64,000 nt of DNA from Heliophilum fasciatum (GCF_004341395.1 NZ_SLXT01000017.1:1-64000); one strand, 5' to 3'. Shown: positions 26,733-35,642, counted from the first letter of the stretch. Notes: a model not told the origin generated them from the letters alone. Program-made: numbers and translations.

Positions 26733-28270
26733 TGAATCAAAAGGTAGGGAAAGTTTATCTCGTAGGTGCGGGACCAGGGGATCCCGGCTTGATCACCGTC
26801 AAAGGCTTGCAATGTATTCAAAAAGCCGACGTTCTCGTTTATGATCGCCTCGCCGGTCACCGCCTGCTCACATATGCCCGCCCTGACGCGGAGTTGATCT
26901 TCGTCGGCAAAGGCCCGAACCTCCACGTATACAAACAAGAAGAAATCAACGAAGTGATCAAACAAAAGGGCCTGGAAGGTAAAATCGTTACCCGCTTAAA
27001 AGGCGGCGATCCCTTTGTTTTCGGTCGCGGCGGCGAAGAAGCAGAAGTGCTTCTGGAAGCCGGCGTACCTTTTGAAATCGTTCCCGGCATCACCTCGGCC
27101 ATCTCAGTGCCTGCTTACGCCGGTATCCCTGTAACTCACCGCGATTTTACGGCTAACTTTGCTGTCATTACCGGCAACGAAGATCCCAACAAAGAAGAGT
27201 CCAACATTGACTGGGAAAAAATCAGCACCGGTATCGGTACGCTGGTCTTCCTGATGGGCATGGGCAACCTGCCGCACATCACGACCAAGCTGATCGAAAA
27301 TGGCCGCGACCCGCAAACACCGGTGGCTTTGATCCGCTGGGGTACCCGTCCGGAACAGCGCACCATGACCGGTGTCATCGCCGACATCGCCGAAAAAGCC
27401 AAAGAAGCCAACTTCCAAAACCCGGCGATCATCATTGTCGGCGAAGTGGTCAAGCTGCGTGAAAAACTGGCATGGCTGGAGAAAAAGCCGCTCTTCGGCA
27501 AACGCATCGTCGTCACCCGTTCGCGCCAGCAAGCATCGGCTTTTGCCGGCCGACTGGAAGAACTTGGTGCGGAGCCGTGGGAATTCCCGACGATCGACAT
27601 TCAAGAGCCGGCCGATCTCAAACCGCTCGATAATGCTATCGCGCACATCCAGGATTATTCTTGGATTGTCTTTACCTCGCCCAACGGCGTGGAACACTTC
27701 TTTAGCCACTATTTCTCGGCCGGTCATGACATCCGCGATCTGCAAGGCATCCAGCTTTGCGCCATCGGGCCGCAAACCAAAAAAGAAGTGCAAAAATACG
27801 GCCTGAAAGTCGACTATGTGCCGGAAGAGTTCCGTCAAGAAGCGATCATCGAAGGCTTGAAAAACTACGACTGGCAAGGCAAAAAAGTCCTGCTGCCCCG
27901 TGCGGACATTGCTCGTAAAGAACTGCCCGAAGCATTGGTACGCTTTGGTGCCATCGTTGATGACGTGGTGACCTACCGTACCGTTCGCGGCAGCGGCGAT
28001 GCCGGCATCTTGAAGCAGATGATGAATGATAAAATGATCAGCGCCGTCACCTTTACTTCGTCATCGACAGCGCGTAACTTTGTGGAAATGCTTGGCGTGG
28101 AAGACGCTGCGGAACTGCAACGCCTCCTCGAAGGTGTTACCCTCGCTTCCATCGGTCCGGTCACTTCCGAAACGATGCGCGCCTTGGGCCTGCGTGTTGA
28201 TGTGGAAGCCACCGAATACACCATCCCCGGCTTGACCAAAGCGCTGCTTGGCTTCTGGGGTATTCAGTAA
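26732..28270 (+). CDS. cobA-hemD: Bifunctional uroporphyrinogen-III C-methyltransferase / uroporphyrinogen-III synthase
   Basis: A fusion of two consecutive enzymes: HemD closes hydroxymethylbilane to uroporphyrinogen III, and CobA methylates it twice to precorrin-2. 512 residues from the ATG at 26732, which overlaps the hemC stop. CobA part (about 1-245): VYLVGAGPGDPGLIT, VTRLKGGDPFVFGRGG and the MGMGNLPHI segment. HemD part (about 250-510): VVTRSRQQASAF, FTSPNGVEHFF and FTSSSTARNF. The fusion is common in Clostridia and directs flux to siroheme, as needed by AHB heme synthesis. The longer frame from 26468 overlaps hemC and is not a start. Confidence 0.94.
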   Translation: MNQKVGKVYLVGAGPGDPGLITVKGLQCIQKADVLVYDRLAGHRLLTYARPDAELIFVGKGPNLHVYKQEEINEVIKQKGLEGKIVTRLKGGDPFVFGRGGEEAEVLLEAGVPFEIVPGITSAISVPAYAGIPVTHRDFTANFAVITGNEDPNKEESNIDWEKISTGIGTLVFLMGMGNLPHITTKLIENGRDPQTPVALIRWGTRPEQRTMTGVIADIAEKAKEANFQNPAIIIVGEVVKLREKLAWLEKKPLFGKRIVVTRSRQQASAFAGRLEELGAEPWEFPTIDIQEPADLKPLDNAIAHIQDYSWIVFTSPNGVEHFFSHYFSAGHDIRDLQGIQLCAIGPQTKKEVQKYGLKVDYVPEEFRQEAIIEGLKNYDWQGKKVLLPRADIARKELPEALVRFGAIVDDVVTYRTVRGSGDAGILKQMMNDKMISAVTFTSSSTARNFVEMLGVEDAAELQRLLEGVTLASIGPVTSETMRALGLRVDVEATEYTIPGLTKALLGFWGIQ

Positions 28271-28281
28271 CACCTGCCTTT

Positions 28282-28302
28282 GCCGCGCCCGACGGGCGCG
28301 GC
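28282..28302 (+). promoter_or_regulatory. Perfect GC-rich hairpin between cobA-hemD and ahbC
   Basis: GCCGCGCCC pairs over nine bases with GGGCGCGGC around a GAC loop. No T run follows, so it is not a standard terminator. It could stabilise an mRNA end or pause transcription within the operon. The rest of the 177-base gap shows nothing I recognise. Confidence 0.45.
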
Positions 28303-28447
28303 TGGATCCGGCAAGTAACGGGCGCTTGTCCCGATAAGCATAAGCCGTCCGAGGCAATTTTGTCTACGCGCCACGTCGTACCCGGCGGAGCTGTTTTATC
28401 AGCCTATATCTCTCGCGATGTGGCCCAAAAAGAAAGGAAGTAATCTG

Positions 28448-29626
28448 ATGATCGGTGTAACCAAACTGCTGACAGACTCCAACCATTTTGGCGATACCCT
28501 GCGCTACGCTCACGGTTCCCAAGGCCAAAAGAACGGCGCTGTTGCCGGTCACGGCCCTGTGGTCGCTTGGAACGTATCGCGGACTTGTAACCTGCACTGC
28601 ATCCACTGCTATTCCGACTCCGATGAAATCGAGTATCCCGGCGAACTGACGACGGCAGAAGCGAAAAAGTTCATCGACGATCTGGCCGATTTTAACGTGC
28701 CCGTGCTGCTTCTTTCCGGTGGTGAGCCGCTGATGCGCCCTGACATCTTTGAGCTCGTGGAATACGCACGCAGCAAAGGTATCCGCACCACTTTCTCCAC
28801 CAACGGTACGCTGATCACCCCCGAAGTGGCTGCCAAAATCAAAAGCCTGGAAGTTGGTTATGTCGGCATCTCCCTCGACGGCATCGGCGAAAACAACGAC
28901 CGTTTCCGCGGTAAAGAAGGCGCCTTTGAAGATGCCCTCGCTGGTATCCGCAACTGTCTGGCTATCGGCCAACGGGTAGGCCTGCGCTTTACGATCAACC
29001 GTCACAACCTCAACGACATGGAAAACATCTTCCGCGTCATTGAAGAAGAAAAAATCCCCCGCGTTTGCTTTTACCACCTCGTTTACTCCGGCCGCGGCGG
29101 CGCCATGATGGCCGAAGATATCACCCATGAAGAGTCTCGCAAAGCGATGGACCTGATCATGGAAAAAGTTCTCGAATTCGAAGCCAAAGGGATCGACTGT
29201 GAAATCCTCACCGTCGACAACCACTGCGATATCGTTTACCTCTACCTGAAAATGAAAGACCGCTTCCCAGAAAAAGCCGAATACATCTGGAAGCTGATGC
29301 AAATCAACGGCGGCAACCGGACCGGTATCGCTTTCTCCAACGTGGACTCCCAAGGGAACGTTCACCCCGACCAGTTCACCCAAAACCACACCTTCGGCAA
29401 CGTCAAAGAGCGTCCTTTCGGCGAAATCTGGACGGACACCTCGAAAAACGAAATCCTGGCCGGTCTCAAAGATCGCAAACCGCTGCTCAAAGGCCGCTGC
29501 GCCAAGTGCCAATGGCTCAACGTCTGCAACGGCAACTTCCGCGCTCGCGCTGAAGCGGTAACGGGCGACTTCTGGGAATCCGATCCCGCTTGCTACCTGA
29601 CCGACGAAGAAATCGGCATTAAGTAA
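28448..29626 (+). CDS. ahbC: 12,18-didecarboxysiroheme deacetylase AhbC (radical SAM; NirJ1-like)
   Basis: Radical SAM enzyme of the siroheme-dependent heme pathway; it removes the two acetate side chains of 12,18-didecarboxysiroheme to give Fe-coproporphyrin III. 392 residues from ATG 28448 (AAAGGAAG upstream). The opening MIGVTKLL, the cluster motif CNLHCIHC (CxxxCxxC, about 46-53), LLLSGGEPLMRPD and a C-terminal Cys motif (CAKCQWLNVC) are those of the AhbC/NirJ group. The gene was first discussed in heliobacteria as a heme d1 (nirJ) homologue; the AHB role is now the accepted reading of such clusters. AhbC and AhbD are paralogues, and the A/B, C/D labels here rest on motif memory and order. 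Confidence 0.88.
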   Translation: MIGVTKLLTDSNHFGDTLRYAHGSQGQKNGAVAGHGPVVAWNVSRTCNLHCIHCYSDSDEIEYPGELTTAEAKKFIDDLADFNVPVLLLSGGEPLMRPDIFELVEYARSKGIRTTFSTNGTLITPEVAAKIKSLEVGYVGISLDGIGENNDRFRGKEGAFEDALAGIRNCLAIGQRVGLRFTINRHNLNDMENIFRVIEEEKIPRVCFYHLVYSGRGGAMMAEDITHEESRKAMDLIMEKVLEFEAKGIDCEILTVDNHCDIVYLYLKMKDRFPEKAEYIWKLMQINGGNRTGIAFSNVDSQGNVHPDQFTQNHTFGNVKERPFGEIWTDTSKNEILAGLKDRKPLLKGRCAKCQWLNVCNGNFRARAEAVTGDFWESDPACYLTDEEIGIK

Positions 29627-29758
29627 GAGCTGAACGCTGACGGTGATACCGTTGATGTTCAATATACTGGGGCTTCCGGTGATGTCCTACAAATTGTTGA
29701 TGCCAGAAATACCGGCAGGACTAGTGTACAGACAATCCCGGTAATCCCGATAAAATAG
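29627..29758 (+). other. In-frame coding-like stretch after the ahbC stop
   Basis: After the ahbC TAA the same frame stays open for 43 codons to a TAG at 29756-29758. The translation looks protein-like: residues 4-11 are ADGDTVDV, then Gly/Ser/Thr and beta-strand residues, ending IPVIPIK. It does not resemble radical SAM enzymes. It may be a relic of another gene's 3' end. It has no start codon of its own with a ribosome site. Confidence 0.3.
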
Positions 29759-29851
29759 TATTGATCCGAACATAGAAGCCGGGGGAGACGAACAAGCCTC
29801 TCCCGGCAACCGACCTACTTGCTTGGTGACAGGGAAGAGGAGGACTCAACT

Positions 29852-30841
29852 GTGAAATACATCGTACCTGGCTTCCCCATTCAGCGGATGCGCCGCTTAC
29901 GGGAAAACCCCACGGTTCGGGAAATGGTTCGCGAAAATCATCTGCGTCCCGAAGACTTAATCTATCCGCTTTTCGTCGTTCCCGGCGAAAACGTCAACAA
30001 TCCGGTCTCCTCGATGCCGGGCGTTTCCCAACTGTCCATCGACCTGCTCGTCAAAGAAGCCGTCGATGCCGTCAAAGCGGGCGTCAAGGCCGTGGAGATC
30101 TTCGGCATTCCCCCAGAAAAAGACGGATTCGGTTCCGGTGCGTACGATCCCAACGGCATCGTGCAAGAAGCCGTTCGTGCCGTCCGTAAAGCCTGTCCCG
30201 ATCTGTACATCATCACTGACGTTTGCCTTTGCCAATTCACTGATCACGGTCACTGCGGCATCGTCGAAGGCCATCGCGTGCTCAATGATCCGACACTAGC
30301 ATACCTGGGACGGGCTGCCGTTTCCCATGCACAGGCCGGTGCCGATATGGTCGCGCCTTCTGACATGATGGACGGTCGGGTCAGTGCGATCCGCGCCGCT
30401 TTAGATGAAGCCGGTTTCAATCATATCCCGATTATGTCCTACTCGGCTAAATATGCTTCGGCCTTTTACGGTCCTTTCCGTGAAGCAGCTGAATCGACGC
30501 CGCAATGGGGTGACCGCCGGTCCTATCAAATGGATCCGGGCAACTCCAATGAAGCGCTCCGTGAAACGGCTCTGGATATCCAGGAAGGCTGCGACATCAT
30601 CATGGTCAAGCCGGGCCTGTCCTACATGGACATCATCTACCGCCTCAAGCAAGACTTTGGCATGCCTGTCGCCGTCTACAACGTTTCCGGCGAATACGCC
30701 ATGGTCAAAGCGGCCGCGGCCAACGGCTGGATCGATGAGAAAAAAACCGTCTTGGAAATCCTGCTTAGCTTCAAACGGTCCGGTGCTGATATGATCATCA
30801 CCTACCATGCCAAAGACGTTGTCCGCTGGCTGGCCGAGTAG
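29852..30841 (+). CDS. hemB: Porphobilinogen synthase (delta-aminolevulinic acid dehydratase)
   Basis: Condenses two aminolevulinates to porphobilinogen. 329 residues from GTG 29852 with GAGGAGG 9 bases upstream. The metal-binding cysteines are in CLCQFTDHGHC (about 122-132), which indicates a zinc enzyme. The two active-site lysines lie in SAKYASAFYG (about 197) and MVKPGLSYMD (about 252). It sits between ahbC and ahbD rather than beside hemC, an order also reported for heliobacterial heme clusters. Confidence 0.95.
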   Translation: MKYIVPGFPIQRMRRLRENPTVREMVRENHLRPEDLIYPLFVVPGENVNNPVSSMPGVSQLSIDLLVKEAVDAVKAGVKAVEIFGIPPEKDGFGSGAYDPNGIVQEAVRAVRKACPDLYIITDVCLCQFTDHGHCGIVEGHRVLNDPTLAYLGRAAVSHAQAGADMVAPSDMMDGRVSAIRAALDEAGFNHIPIMSYSAKYASAFYGPFREAAESTPQWGDRRSYQMDPGNSNEALRETALDIQEGCDIIMVKPGLSYMDIIYRLKQDFGMPVAVYNVSGEYAMVKAAAANGWIDEKKTVLEILLSFKRSGADMIITYHAKDVVRWLAE

Positions 30842-30943
30842 AAGTTTGCCGCATACTTCAGTTCTGCACAATTGTTGCGTTGCTGAACATGGCGATCAAC
30901 GACAGATACAAAACACCGAATATAGAATGGGGAGGAAGCACCT

Positions 30944-31936
30944 GTGATCATTTCATGGAATACAACCAACCAGTGCAATATGTTCTGCGATCACTGCTAC
31001 CGTGATGCCGGAGCCAAAGCCAGTGAAGAGCTTTCCACCGAAGAAGGCAAATCGCTGCTCGACGAGATCGCCAAAGCCGGCTTTAAGATCATGATCTTCT
31101 CCGGTGGCGAGCCGCTCATGCGCCCCGACATCGTCGAACTGGTGCAACATGCCACCAACCTGGGCCTCCGCTCGGTTTTCGGCACCAACGGCACCTTGAT
31201 CACGCTGGAAATGGCTCAAAACCTCAAAAAAGCTGGCGCCATGGGCATCGGGATCTCCCTCGACTCGATGGACAAACAAAAACATGACACCTTCCGCCGC
31301 TATCCCAACGCCTGGGATGAAGCCGTCGAAGGCATGAAAAACTGCCGCGCTGCCGGCCTAGGCTTCCAGATCCACACGACTGTCATGGATTGGAATCGCC
31401 ATGAGGTACATGCGCTGACTGACTTTGCCGTGGAAATGGGCGCTGTTGGCCACCACACCTTCTTCCTTGTACCGACGGGCCGCGCTGTTTCGATCGAAGA
31501 AGAGTCGCTGAAAGCCGAAGCCTACGAAGAGATCTTGACGGAGATCCTGGAAAAACAAAAAACCGTCGATATCGAACTGAAACCAACTTGCGCACCGCAG
31601 TTCATGCGTATCGCCAAGGAGATGGGCATGGATATGCGCTACAACCGTGGCTGCCTCGCCGGCACCCACTACTGCATCATCTCGCCGAAAGGCATTGTCC
31701 AGCCTTGCGCGTACCTGAACATTCCCGCCGGCAACGTCCGTGAAACGCCGTTCTCGCAGATCTGGAAAGAAGCACCGATCTTCAAAGAACTGCGCACCTT
31801 GGCCTACAAAGGTGGCTGCGGTTCTTGCAAATACAAATACGCTTGCGGCGGTTGCCGGGCTCGCGCTTACTACTACCACAACAACGACTTCATGGCTGAA
31901 GAGCCCTGGTGCCTCTATCACGGACGGAAGGGGTAA
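30944..31936 (+). CDS. ahbD: AdoMet-dependent heme synthase AhbD (radical SAM; NirJ2-like)
   Basis: Converts the two propionates of Fe-coproporphyrin III to vinyls, giving protoheme without oxygen. 330 residues from GTG 30944 (GGGGAGG upstream). Radical SAM motif CNMFCDHC (about 11-18) near the very N-terminus, IFSGGEPLMRPD, and a C-terminal SPASM-like set of cysteines (CGSCKYKYACGGCRARAYY, about 291-309) for an auxiliary cluster. Immediately followed by ahbA with a 4-base gap. The AhbC/AhbD distinction is supported by the shorter N-terminus and the Cys-rich tail here. Confidence 0.88.
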   Translation: MIISWNTTNQCNMFCDHCYRDAGAKASEELSTEEGKSLLDEIAKAGFKIMIFSGGEPLMRPDIVELVQHATNLGLRSVFGTNGTLITLEMAQNLKKAGAMGIGISLDSMDKQKHDTFRRYPNAWDEAVEGMKNCRAAGLGFQIHTTVMDWNRHEVHALTDFAVEMGAVGHHTFFLVPTGRAVSIEEESLKAEAYEEILTEILEKQKTVDIELKPTCAPQFMRIAKEMGMDMRYNRGCLAGTHYCIISPKGIVQPCAYLNIPAGNVRETPFSQIWKEAPIFKELRTLAYKGGCGSCKYKYACGGCRARAYYYHNNDFMAEEPWCLYHGRKG

Positions 31937-31940
31937 GTCC

Positions 31941-32438
31941 ATGACTGCGCAACAACCGTCTAATGCAACGGCAGCGGCTGAAAGTGCCGTGGCGATGGAT
32001 GAACTTGATCGCCGCCTGCTGAATATCGTCCAGACCGGGTTCCCTATCGTTGCTGAGCCGTACAAAGAGCTTGGGGAGCAACTGGGCACTTCGGAGGAAG
32101 ATATCCTGGCTCGCTTGCAACGTTTCAAAGATACCGGTGCGATTCGGCGCATCGGCGGCATCTTTGATTCCCGTAAACTGGGCTACCGTTCCACCCTCTG
32201 CGCCATGCGCGTTCCCGAAGAGCGCTATGACGAAGTCGCTGAAGTGATCAACGCGGTCCCCGGTGTGACCCACAACTACCGTCGCGAACATGAGTTCAAC
32301 ATGTGGTTCACCCTGATTGCTCCGTCGACGGAAGCGATGGAAGCGACACTGGATCAGATGCGCCAGGCCAGCGGCTGCGACATCCACAACTTGCCGGCGA
32401 CCCGCTTTTTCAAGATCAAAGTCGACTTTAACCTTTAG
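31941..32438 (+). CDS. ahbA: Siroheme decarboxylase subunit AhbA
   Basis: With AhbB removes the C12 and C18 carboxylates of siroheme. 165 residues from ATG 31941 (GGAAGGGG upstream). Two Lrp/AsnC-like modules: a helix-turn-helix-like N-terminus (DELDRRLLNIVQTGFPI, then LGTSEEDILARLQRFKDTGAIRRIGG) and a C-terminal alpha-beta domain with GVTHNYRREHEFNMWFT, the region that carries heme/substrate ligands in this family. The first about 20 residues are Ala/Gln-rich and not conserved. Despite its resemblance to regulators this family works as an enzyme, though a heme-sensing regulatory side role has been suggested for some relatives. Confidence 0.88.
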   Translation: MTAQQPSNATAAAESAVAMDELDRRLLNIVQTGFPIVAEPYKELGEQLGTSEEDILARLQRFKDTGAIRRIGGIFDSRKLGYRSTLCAMRVPEERYDEVAEVINAVPGVTHNYRREHEFNMWFTLIAPSTEAMEATLDQMRQASGCDIHNLPATRFFKIKVDFNL

Positions 32439-32464
32439 AAGCCGTTCATCTTTGCATGCGTAAA

Positions 32465-32520
32465 AGCACGGACGCCATCGCCCGATCGTCATGATTGATC
32501 ACGATGGCGTTTGCCGTGCT
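32465..32520 (+). promoter_or_regulatory. Long two-part hairpin between ahbA and ahbB
   Basis: AGCACGG (32465-32471) pairs with CCGTGCT (32514-32520) and GCCATCG (32474-32480) with CGATGGC (32502-32508), with a small internal loop. No T run follows. It lies in the gap between two genes whose products form one complex, so it may set relative expression or mRNA stability. Confidence 0.5.
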
Positions 32521-32579
32521 ATCGATACGATGTGACTGAGAACAGTAAAGTCGATAAACAATAAGGATGCGTGAATACC

Positions 32580-33059
32580 ATGTGGACTGAAAAAGACAAA
32601 GAGCTTATTCGTCTTTTGCAAGATGATCTGCCGCTGACATCGCGTCCCTATCAGGCGATCGGTGAGCAAATCGGTCTCACTGAAGAGGAAGTACTGGCAG
32701 CAGTACAACGCCTAAAAGATACCGGTGCCATGCGCCGTCTTGGCGTAGCACTGCGTCACCGTGAAGTGGGCTATACGGCCAACGGTATGGGTTGCTGGAA
32801 TGTACCGGAAGAAAAAGCCGATGAGATCGGCAAGATCATGGCCGGTTTTCGGGAAGTTTCCCATTGCTACCAGCGTCCCCGGTTTGAAGGCTGGCCCTAC
32901 AGCCATTTTACAATGATTCACGGCACAACCCGGGAAGACTGCGAAGCCGTTGCCAAGCGGATTTCCGAAGCGACAGGCATCACCGATTACCGGTTGCTTT
33001 TCTCTACAGTGGAACTGAAAAAGACCAGCATGCGTTACTTCATGGAAAAAGAAGCGTAG
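32580..33059 (+). CDS. ahbB: Siroheme decarboxylase subunit AhbB
   Basis: Partner of AhbA. About 159 residues from ATG 32580, or 162 from GTG 32571; the ribosome site AAGGA (about 32560) is a little far from the first and too close to the second. Same two-module layout as AhbA: WTEKDKELIRLLQDDLPL, then TEEEVLAAVQRLKDTGAMRRLG, and a C-terminal domain with VSHCYQRP and WPYSHFTMIHG, the AhbB-type version of the ligand region. It is followed 12 bases later by hemL. Confidence 0.88.
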   Translation: MWTEKDKELIRLLQDDLPLTSRPYQAIGEQIGLTEEEVLAAVQRLKDTGAMRRLGVALRHREVGYTANGMGCWNVPEEKADEIGKIMAGFREVSHCYQRPRFEGWPYSHFTMIHGTTREDCEAVAKRISEATGITDYRLLFSTVELKKTSMRYFMEKEA

Positions 33060-33071
33060 GAGGCGAAAATT

Positions 33072-34382
33072 TTGGCTCATCACGGCTATGAACGCTCGGA
33101 GGCAATGTTTGCTGAAGCGTTGAAAGTCATTCCCGGCGGCGTCAACTCGCCCGTGCGGGCATTTAAATCGGTCGGTCGTAACCCCGTGTTTATCGATCGG
33201 GCGAACGGTGCATACCTCTATGATGTGGACGGCAACCGCTATATCGACTATGTGCAATCATGGGGTCCCATGATCGTCGGTCATAACCATCCCGAAGTGG
33301 CGGAAGTGCTCAAAGCGGCTGTAGACCGGGGTACGTCCTACGGTGCGCCGACGGAACTGGAAACGAAGTTGGCCAACATGGTGCTGGAAGCGTTCCCGGC
33401 GATGGACAAGGTGCGTATGGTCAACTCCGGTACGGAAGCGACGATGAGCGCACTGCGTCTGGCTCGTGGTTTCACCGGCCGGAGCAAGATCGTCAAGTTT
33501 GAAGGCTGCTATCATGGCCATGCTGACAGCCTCTTGATCAAAGCCGGTTCCGGTGCGCTGACCTTTGGCGTGCCGACGAGCCCGGGGGTTCCGGCAAACA
33601 TTGCCGCCAATACGATCACAGCACCTTATAATGACCTGGAAACGTTGCGGGAGATCTTTGCCCAAGTGGGCAGCGATATTGCGGCCGTGATCATTGAAGG
33701 TGTACCGGGCAACATGGGCGTTGTGCCGCCTCGTCCGGGCTACCTGCAAGGTGTACGCGAGCTGACCCAGGAGTTTGGCGCGCTGTTGATCTTCGACGAA
33801 GTGATGAGTGGCTTCCGCGTAGCTTACGGCGGAGCTCAGAGCCGGTATAAGATCGACCCCGATATCACCTGTCTCGGCAAAATCATCGGCGGTGGTCTGC
33901 CCGTCGGTGCTTATGGTGGTAAAGCGGAGATCATGGAGAAAATCTCGCCGGCCGGCCCGATCTATCAAGCCGGCACACTGTCCGGTAACCCCTTGGCCAT
34001 GACGGCGGGAATTGCGACGCTGAATATCCTCAAGCGTCCCGGTACCTATGATGAGCTGGAGAAAAAAGCAGCTTATCTGGCCGATGGCTTAGCGCAAGCG
34101 GCGCAAGATGCCGGTGTAGCTGTGTCGACGAACCGCGTCGGGGCGATGTTTACAGGCTTCTTTACGGAACAGCCGGTCAATGATTTTGCTTCGGCCTTTA
34201 CGTCTGATACGGAAGCGTTCGCGACCTACTTCCGGGCGATGCTTGACCGGGGTGTGTATCTGGCATGCTCGCAGTTCGAAGCGGCCTTTATGTCGCTGGC
34301 CCATACGCAGGAAGATCTGGATGCGACGATTGCGGCGGCAAGAGAGTCGTTCCAGGTGGTTGCGGAGAGCCGGAAGGGGTAA
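33072..34382 (+). CDS. hemL: Glutamate-1-semialdehyde 2,1-aminomutase
   Basis: Makes 5-aminolevulinate from the product of HemA, using pyridoxamine phosphate. 436 residues from TTG 33072; TAGGAGG lies 9-15 bases upstream. Class III aminotransferase hallmarks: [13 protein letters not shown] at the start, [15 protein letters not shown], and the PLP lysine in [14 protein letters not shown] (about 270). It completes the glutamate-to-heme set started by hemA at 24464 and ends at a strong terminator. Confidence 0.95.
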   Translation: MAHHGYERSEAMFAEALKVIPGGVNSPVRAFKSVGRNPVFIDRANGAYLYDVDGNRYIDYVQSWGPMIVGHNHPEVAEVLKAAVDRGTSYGAPTELETKLANMVLEAFPAMDKVRMVNSGTEATMSALRLARGFTGRSKIVKFEGCYHGHADSLLIKAGSGALTFGVPTSPGVPANIAANTITAPYNDLETLREIFAQVGSDIAAVIIEGVPGNMGVVPPRPGYLQGVRELTQEFGALLIFDEVMSGFRVAYGGAQSRYKIDPDITCLGKIIGGGLPVGAYGGKAEIMEKISPAGPIYQAGTLSGNPLAMTAGIATLNILKRPGTYDELEKKAAYLADGLAQAAQDAGVAVSTNRVGAMFTGFFTEQPVNDFASAFTSDTEAFATYFRAMLDRGVYLACSQFEAAFMSLAHTQEDLDATIAAARESFQVVAESRKG

Positions 34383-34447
34383 GTAATATAGTCAAGCAAT
34401 AGAGATAAATCAAACTGAGCCTAATAGTTATGATTGGAAATATTCTA

Positions 34448-34483
34448 GCCAGCAGTGATGGAGATTACTGCCGGCTTTTTTTT
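34448..34483 (+). terminator. Rho-independent terminator after hemL
   Basis: GCCAGCAGT pairs with ACTGCCGGC (one mismatch) around a 10-base loop, followed by T8. It closes the heme cluster. Confidence 0.9.
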
Positions 34484-34645
34484 GGACAAGTTCGTTGCAA
34501 ACAGCTATGAGTTACATTATGATTTAGTTATATATTGAAAAGTTTGGGGACAACAAAAAGGATAAAATTTATGACTCAGAATATTGTTCCTGTGAGCCGG
34601 GATAATTCATAGAACAGAGGATCACAAAAGAACGGAGGAGTACTG

Positions 34646-35581
34646 TTGAAAAGAAGTTTTCTATCCTTCCTAACAACATCAGCCTTGTTGGCGTTAACGA
34701 CAACAGCCTGGGCCGCACCTACCGTGACTGTTGATGGCCAAGCACTCGCTTTTGACGTGCCCCCCATCATCGAAAACGGCAGGACCCTGGTGCCGGTGCG
34801 GGCGATCAGCACGGCGCTGGGTGCCAACGTCAATTGGGATGTGGCCACCCAGACCGTAATCATCCAAAAAGCAGACAATAACATCCGCTTACCCCTCGGT
34901 GGTCAAGCCACCAAAAACGGCAATCCCATGGACCTTGATGTACCGGCTAAAATCATCCAAGATCGCACCATGGTTCCGCTACGATTTGTTTCCGAAGCCT
35001 TAGGGTGCCACGTCGTTTGGCATGACTCCACCCAAACCATTGCGATTACAGCGCAGGCCGAACCACAATCCCCATCGACGGCAACCAAAACCATAGACGA
35101 AAAAGATAACGGAAAAACGATCACGCGCTTCGCCTTCCTGACCAAACTGATCAAGGAGACCGACCTAAACCTCAATCACATTCGCTTCATCAAAGCGCCC
35201 GTTCCCAGCGACTACGTAACCGATGTTCCCCAGGAAGCCAGTTATGCTCACGATGTAGTCATCGCCGGACACTATAACATCATTGACATCGGACAAGCCT
35301 TCCGCCCCGATGATGCGATTACCCGTGAGGAAGCCGCCCTTTGGCTCGTAAAAGCATTGGAAAGTAAAAAAGGCTCCTTGATGTATATTCAACTTTTTCA
35401 GCAGTTCCGCGATGCCGATCAAATCGCTCCCGAACGGATGACCTATGTCCAGCGCGCCAGTATCATGAAGTTAGTAACGGCTGATCAAGCGGGAAACTTC
35501 CACCCGCAAGATAGGCTTTCACCAACCGACGAAGCAAGCCTTTGGATACAATACCGGGTAATTCTGTCACAAGCAAGATAA
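34646..35581 (+). CDS. Exported stalk-domain (copper amine oxidase N-like) protein with SLH-like C-terminus
   Basis: 311 residues from TTG 34646 with CGGAGGAG upstream. A signal peptide (MKRSFLSFLTTSALLALTTTA; cleavage near AWA-A, residue 23) leads into a copper-amine-oxidase N-terminal-like stalk domain (about 25-130), recognisable by two repeats of R-T-L/M-VPLR-x-x-x-x-ALG (PVRAISTALGA; PLRFVSEALGC). A charged linker follows, then a region (about 150-310) with degenerate SLH features (ITREEAALWLVKALE; RASIMKLV; FHPQDRLSPTDEA). Such proteins are wall-bound and non-catalytic. No function can be assigned beyond surface location. Confidence 0.8.
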   Translation: MKRSFLSFLTTSALLALTTTAWAAPTVTVDGQALAFDVPPIIENGRTLVPVRAISTALGANVNWDVATQTVIIQKADNNIRLPLGGQATKNGNPMDLDVPAKIIQDRTMVPLRFVSEALGCHVVWHDSTQTIAITAQAEPQSPSTATKTIDEKDNGKTITRFAFLTKLIKETDLNLNHIRFIKAPVPSDYVTDVPQEASYAHDVVIAGHYNIIDIGQAFRPDDAITREEAALWLVKALESKKGSLMYIQLFQQFRDADQIAPERMTYVQRASIMKLVTADQAGNFHPQDRLSPTDEASLWIQYRVILSQAR

Positions 35582-35596
35582 GCAACCCATAAAGGA

Positions 35597-35642
35597 AAAG
35601 CCGTCTCCCTGCGCGAAATAATGAGCAAGGAGACGGCTTTTT
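35597..35642 (+). terminator. Rho-independent terminator
   Basis: AAAGCCGTCTCC pairs with GGAGACGGCTTT across a 20-base loop, then further T. It ends the stalk-domain gene. Confidence 0.85.

Noticed and set aside
27104-27877. A 257-codon minus-strand frame opposite cobA-hemD
   Set aside because: Antisense shadow of a high-GC3 gene; no ribosome site or family features.
28364-29662. A 432-codon open frame on the minus strand opposite ahbC
   Set aside because: It mirrors the strongly C-ending codons of ahbC, has no ribosome site and reads as low-information Val/Phe/Asp-rich sequence. ahbC is certain from its motifs.
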